Shown here one piece after another: positions 6,179 to 9,236 of a stretch of DNA of 9,236 nucleotides. Both the position numbers and the translations under genes were made by a program. This DNA comes from Porphyromonadaceae bacterium UBA2720 (GTDB lineage: Bacteria > Bacteroidota > Bacteroidia > Bacteroidales > Muribaculaceae): the NCBI GenBank assembly GCA_002353885.1, contig DEKO01000009.1, positions 9,698 to 18,933 of the forward strand, in the 5' to 3' direction. The notes under the pieces were generated by a model, which did no database searches, was not told where the DNA came from, and saw only the letters and a program-made list of their open reading frames with translations. The first letter of the stretch is position 1, and every line of letters begins with the position of its first letter.

Positions 6179-9070
6179 CTAAAAAGTTTGGCTGTGGGTG
6201 GTAGCTTGGCCAGGCAGCAGCCCTGGCGAGGTAACCCGTACCGTGATGGCGCCAGGGGTGAATGTTGTGCGCACAGCCACGCGCATCAAGCCCCCCTCGG
6301 CTTGCAGCTCTGGGTCGCCAGGAGCGTGATAGCTCAACGGTTGACCCTCGGCAACATAGAAGTTATACGATCCCTTGTACACACCCTCGCCCTCGACACT
6401 GAAGTGCAGCAGCGGGTTGGCCAGCGGACACCAGTGCCCATCGCGGTCAACCACGCGGACGGTGGCAATGAACGCGTCGCTGGCATTGGCGCGCAAGACG
6501 AACGGAGTGCCGTCGGGCTTGCTGCCCTGTGGCTCGATGGTCACCTCCAGGTGGTGTGGATTACCGGCAGTGACAATCTGGTCGCTGCACACCTCGTGGC
6601 CCTGTTCGTCGCGGCCGATGGCCCGCACGGTACCGGGCTTCCATTGGATGCCCGGCCATGTGCAGCGGCGTGTGGCGGGGTCGGGAGTGACTGTGCCGTG
6701 CGAGACACCATCCACCATCAGCTCGACCAGCGGGCAGTTGCTCCAGGCATCCACATCCTGCACACCGCTCAGGTTCCAGTGGCTCTGCAACGTCACGCCC
6801 GGTCGCTGGTCAAAGGGCACCCACAATGCCTTCTGATAGATGCGGTAGGGCAACTTGGCAAAGCGGTTGCCGTCCATGGCGCAGCTGCCCAGGCTCTTCT
6901 GGTTGCGGCGACCGTTGAGGTAGATGGTATAGCCCTCGCCATAGGTCTCGGCCAGCATCCAGTGTATCCAGCCGCAGGCACGGCCCGCGAGGTCGTCGAG
7001 ATAGTTCTGCACATAGTAGCTGGCAAATGCCTTCTCGTTGGCATAGTCGTTGCGGGCGATGCACCAGCTGGGCCTTCCGCTCCAGTTGGTGCCATAGACC
7101 TCGGCGTTGAGCGAGGGATGGTGGGCATCCTTGTCATAGCGGTTGGTGTAGCCGATGACGATGTTCTTGTCGGGGTCCCACGCTGGGGGGTAGCCGTCGC
7201 GGTTCATGACGATGCGTGGTGTGATGTAGTCCCACTGCTCGGCCACCTGCTGTGTTTGGCTGGGCAGGTATTTCTCGCCGTCGTAGGCCAGGCCATTGTT
7301 CGACTCCCACACGATGACCGACGGATGGTTGCGGGTGGCCACGATGAGGTCGCGGTCATACTCGCGCTTGTAGGTCAGTGCTGGTTCGTTCTTGAGCGAC
7401 CACTCGTTGTCGCCGCTGTTGACGATGAGCATCACTCCCAGCGCGTCGCATGCGGCAAAGGCCGCACTATAGGGGGGCTGGTGCCCCACCCGCAGCACAT
7501 TGCCACCGCACTGTGCGATGCGGCGCACGTCGTCCCACTGCATGGCCACGGGCACGGCGGCTCCCAGCCCGGGATAGATGTTGCGGTTGCCGAAGCCCCG
7601 CAAGATGCACCGCTGGCCGTTGACATAGCAGTAGTCCTCGTCCCAGGTGATGGTGCGCAATCCCATGGGCTCGCGGTGCTCATGCGTCTTCTTGCCGTCG
7701 GCCCACACCTCGTCGACCACGGTGTAGAGATAGGGCTGGCCCTGCATGCCCACAGGATACCACAGCGTGGGGCGCATGACCGAGTCGGTGTGGTCAAACC
7801 GCACAGCACCACCCGCCTGGGCGATGCCACGCTGGACGTAGCGCAGCACCGACTGGCCGCGATGGTCGATGATGCGTGTGCGCAGCTCAATGTGGCGGGC
7901 TTGCGACGACTGGTTGACCACGCGGGTGACCAGTCGCACCACGGCCCGATGCTCATTGGCACTGACGGTGGCATGATAGGTGCCCCACTGATTGTGGGGA
8001 GAATAGGCGTTGAGGGGGATGTGGATGGGATCGACAACGTGCAGGTAGACGTCGGCAACGATGCCACCCATGGCCTGGCCGAAGCCTTCGTTCTCGGCAA
8101 AGTTGGGATAGGTGAAGAAGGTGCCTCGGCTGTTAGAGACCTTGACACACAACAGGTTGTCCTGGCCATAGTGGACATAGGGTGTGATGTCGACCGCAAA
8201 GGGGAGCGAACTCCCCACATGGGTCACCGGTCCGGGCTGTGTCACTGCCGAGTTGCCCTCGATGGCATGGCCATTGACATAGACAGTGGTGCCGATGTTG
8301 ACGCTCTGGAACTCGATGATGAGCCGCTGGCCGCGCCACTTGCTGGGCACATTGAGCACATGGCGATACCATGCCTCGCCGCGCCAGCACCGTTCGCCGG
8401 TGGTGGCGTTGAGATAGGTGTCTTGCTCGTTGTAGCAGTGCGGGATGCCCACCACCTGCCATTGCGAGTCGTCCAGTGCGGGGGCAAGGTAGTGCGAGTC
8501 GGGATGATGGGTGCCCACAGGGTGAACCTCGAGCTCGCTCAGTTGTGGCTGCAGCAAGTTCTCGCCATCGCCCATGCACTGGTTGATGCTGACGCGAACA
8601 AACCTGAAAGCCGATGCCACAGGCAGTGTCACCGATGTGCTCACCACCACCCGGGCATAGCCCACGGTGTTGTTGACTGTGGTGATGTCGTTCTGGTAGT
8701 TATTCAGGCAGGGCAGGGTGGTGTGGCCATGGGTGAGCGCCGTCCATTGATGCTGATCGCGGCTCACCTCGACCAGCGCCTGCACTTGGCGCACCGAGTC
8801 GCCACCGAACGTGAGCTCGACAGCGCTGGCTTGCTGCACCTTGAGCAAGTCTAGCACCAGGGTGTCTCGACCGGTGTGGCGGGTGTCGAGACGGCCATCA
8901 TTGGCTTGAGGCACCCGCTGATGGCTTCCCATCACGTCCAGGCCGGTAGCCAGGCTGGATGTGGCCGTGACCACGCGAGTGAATCGCCAGGGGCGATTGC
9001 CCAGGTTGATGACCTCGGCATGCATTGTCAGGGTCATCAGCAGTGTCAGTATCAGGGTCGATGGTCGCAT
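6179..9070 (-). CDS. Secreted GH2-type glycoside hydrolase with inserted discoidin-like domain
   Basis: The GH2 family includes beta-galactosidases, beta-glucuronidases and beta-mannosidases. A signal peptide covers 1-18 (cleavage near MHA/EV). The GH2 sugar-binding domain begins at 22-32 (INLGNRPWRF), is interrupted by an F5/8 type C (discoidin)-like domain at about 33-185 ending FRFVRVSIN...LSELEV, and resumes at about 197-345 (LDDSQWQVVGIPHCYN). An Ig-like domain lies at 346-471, the TIM barrel at about 472-755, then two C-terminal Ig-like domains to 955. E657 in SLNAEVYG fits the nucleophile. The acid/base motif is altered: NHPSVIVWESNNG has Gly593 where GH2 enzymes normally have Glu, with a Glu (E589) four residues earlier. 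It may be a divergent subgroup or catalytically changed. The start gives a full signal peptide directly after an AT-rich leader. Specificity is unresolved. Confidence 0.88.
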   Translation of the reverse strand: MRPSTLILTLLMTLTMHAEVINLGNRPWRFTRVVTATSSLATGLDVMGSHQRVPQANDGRLDTRHTGRDTLVLDLLKVQQASAVELTFGGDSVRQVQALVEVSRDQHQWTALTHGHTTLPCLNNYQNDITTVNNTVGYARVVVSTSVTLPVASAFRFVRVSINQCMGDGENLLQPQLSELEVHPVGTHHPDSHYLAPALDDSQWQVVGIPHCYNEQDTYLNATTGERCWRGEAWYRHVLNVPSKWRGQRLIIEFQSVNIGTTVYVNGHAIEGNSAVTQPGPVTHVGSSLPFAVDITPYVHYGQDNLLCVKVSNSRGTFFTYPNFAENEGFGQAMGGIVADVYLHVVDPIHIPLNAYSPHNQWGTYHATVSANEHRAVVRLVTRVVNQSSQARHIELRTRIIDHRGQSVLRYVQRGIAQAGGAVRFDHTDSVMRPTLWYPVGMQGQPYLYTVVDEVWADGKKTHEHREPMGLRTITWDEDYCYVNGQRCILRGFGNRNIYPGLGAAVPVAMQWDDVRRIAQCGGNVLRVGHQPPYSAAFAACDALGVMLIVNSGDNEWSLKNEPALTYKREYDRDLIVATRNHPSVIVWESNNGLAYDGEKYLPSQTQQVAEQWDYITPRIVMNRDGYPPAWDPDKNIVIGYTNRYDKDAHHPSLNAEVYGTNWSGRPSWCIARNDYANEKAFASYYVQNYLDDLAGRACGWIHWMLAETYGEGYTIYLNGRRNQKSLGSCAMDGNRFAKLPYRIYQKALWVPFDQRPGVTLQSHWNLSGVQDVDAWSNCPLVELMVDGVSHGTVTPDPATRRCTWPGIQWKPGTVRAIGRDEQGHEVCSDQIVTAGNPHHLEVTIEPQGSKPDGTPFVLRANASDAFIATVRVVDRDGHWCPLANPLLHFSVEGEGVYKGSYNFYVAEGQPLSYHAPGDPELQAEGGLMRVAVRTTFTPGAITVRVTSPGLLPGQATTHSQTF

Positions 9071-9098
9071 TTAGTTGTTGGTTTTTAGACGTTAGACT
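9071..9098. repeat. Heptamer array directly upstream of the GH2 start codon
   Basis: Four 7-bp units in one phase (TTAGTTG, TTGGTTT, TTAGACG, TTAGACT) begin at the base next to the ATG. In the transcript they form an A-rich leader reading AGTCTAA CGTCTAA and so on to the start codon. Confidence 0.6.
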
Positions 9099-9104
9099 TT
9101 TTTC

Positions 9105-9139
9105 AGTAGTTAAAGTAGTTAAAGGAGTTAAGTAGTTAA
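9105..9139. repeat. 9-bp tandem repeat upstream of GH2
   Basis: AGTAGTTAA occurs at 9105-9113, 9114-9122 and 9131-9139, with a variant AGGAGTTA (8 bp) at 9123-9130. It lies in the probable leader or promoter region. I see no convincing TAnnTTTG box nearby. Confidence 0.8.
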
Positions 9140-9209
9140 GACGTTACATGATGGTGCCTCTCAGCAACCACGAAGTGCTCGGGGAGGCTCAGAGTGGCAG
9201 AATATAGCA

Positions 9210-9227
9210 CACAGATTATCACAGATT
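9210..9227. repeat. Short direct repeat near the right edge
   Basis: CACAGATT occurs at 9210-9217 and 9220-9227, separated by AT. Together with 9140-9209, which holds a possible 5-bp stem (9156-9160 with 9184-9188), this is all I can see in the right-end spacer. No gene is supported there. Confidence 0.6.
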
Positions 9228-9236
9228 TGGAAAGAT

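Noticed and set aside
6188..8854. Plus-strand open frame of 888 codons antisense to the GH2 gene
   Set aside because: It lies wholly within the GH2 gene on the opposite strand, has no recognisable domain or signal peptide, and has a composition expected from GC-rich codon bias. The GH2 frame has clear family motifs throughout.
9136..9234. Minus-strand open frame of 32 codons entering from the right edge
   Set aside because: It runs through the CACAGATT direct repeat and ends inside the 9-bp tandem array. It has no recognisable protein motif, so it is more likely spacer DNA than the end of an upstream gene.

Overview
The window is a chromosomal segment from a member of the Bacteroidota, most likely a gut or rumen Bacteroidales of the Prevotella/Muribaculaceae kind. 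The reasons are the secreted carbohydrate-active enzymes, the C-terminal dockerin-type repeats ending in VxxxDVNxxIxxMLG, the AT-rich start regions without a Shine-Dalgarno sequence, and a perfect TAnnTTTG -7 box before one gene. Genus is not resolved. Coding DNA is fairly GC-rich; the spacers are AT-rich and packed with short tandem repeats.

Four large genes fill the window, all on the minus strand, so transcription runs from high to low coordinates. In that order they are: a 963-aa GH2-type glycosidase with an inserted discoidin-like domain (6179-9070); a 651-aa SGNH esterase of the sialate/acetylxylan O-acetylesterase type (3978-5933); a 587-aa protein with three CBM6-like beta-sandwich modules and a dockerin (1962-3725); and a 596-aa GH30 glycanase with a dockerin (50-1840). 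Each has an N-terminal signal peptide without a lipobox cysteine, so all four should be exported. Together they look like a set for attacking an acetylated plant heteropolysaccharide: GH30 cuts the chain, the esterase removes acetyl groups, GH2 trims side groups, and the CBM protein holds substrate. The exact glycan cannot be read from the sequence. No SusC/SusD pair or regulator is present in the window.

The spacers (121, 252 and 245 bp) are the most unusual part. All four stop codons are followed within 0-8 bp by tandem heptamers or a 14-bp (2 x 7) tandem, and two start codons have heptamer arrays immediately upstream. In the spacers these arrays sit next to GC-rich hairpins, giving a recurring stop codon - heptamer array - palindrome - (heptamer array) - next gene layout. 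One heptamer, TTAGACT or its rotation and complement CTAAAGT, recurs at four places. A 128-bp triple-hairpin element at 6002-6129 is bounded by perfect 19-bp direct repeats. A second palindrome family (GTAGGGACG...CGTCC) follows both the esterase and the GH30 gene.

The spacer between the CBM protein and GH30 holds a 12-bp perfect hairpin followed on the minus strand by five T. It looks like an intrinsic terminator, but one arm can also pair with the GH30 start codon. The right end (9071-9236) holds repeats and no gene I can support.
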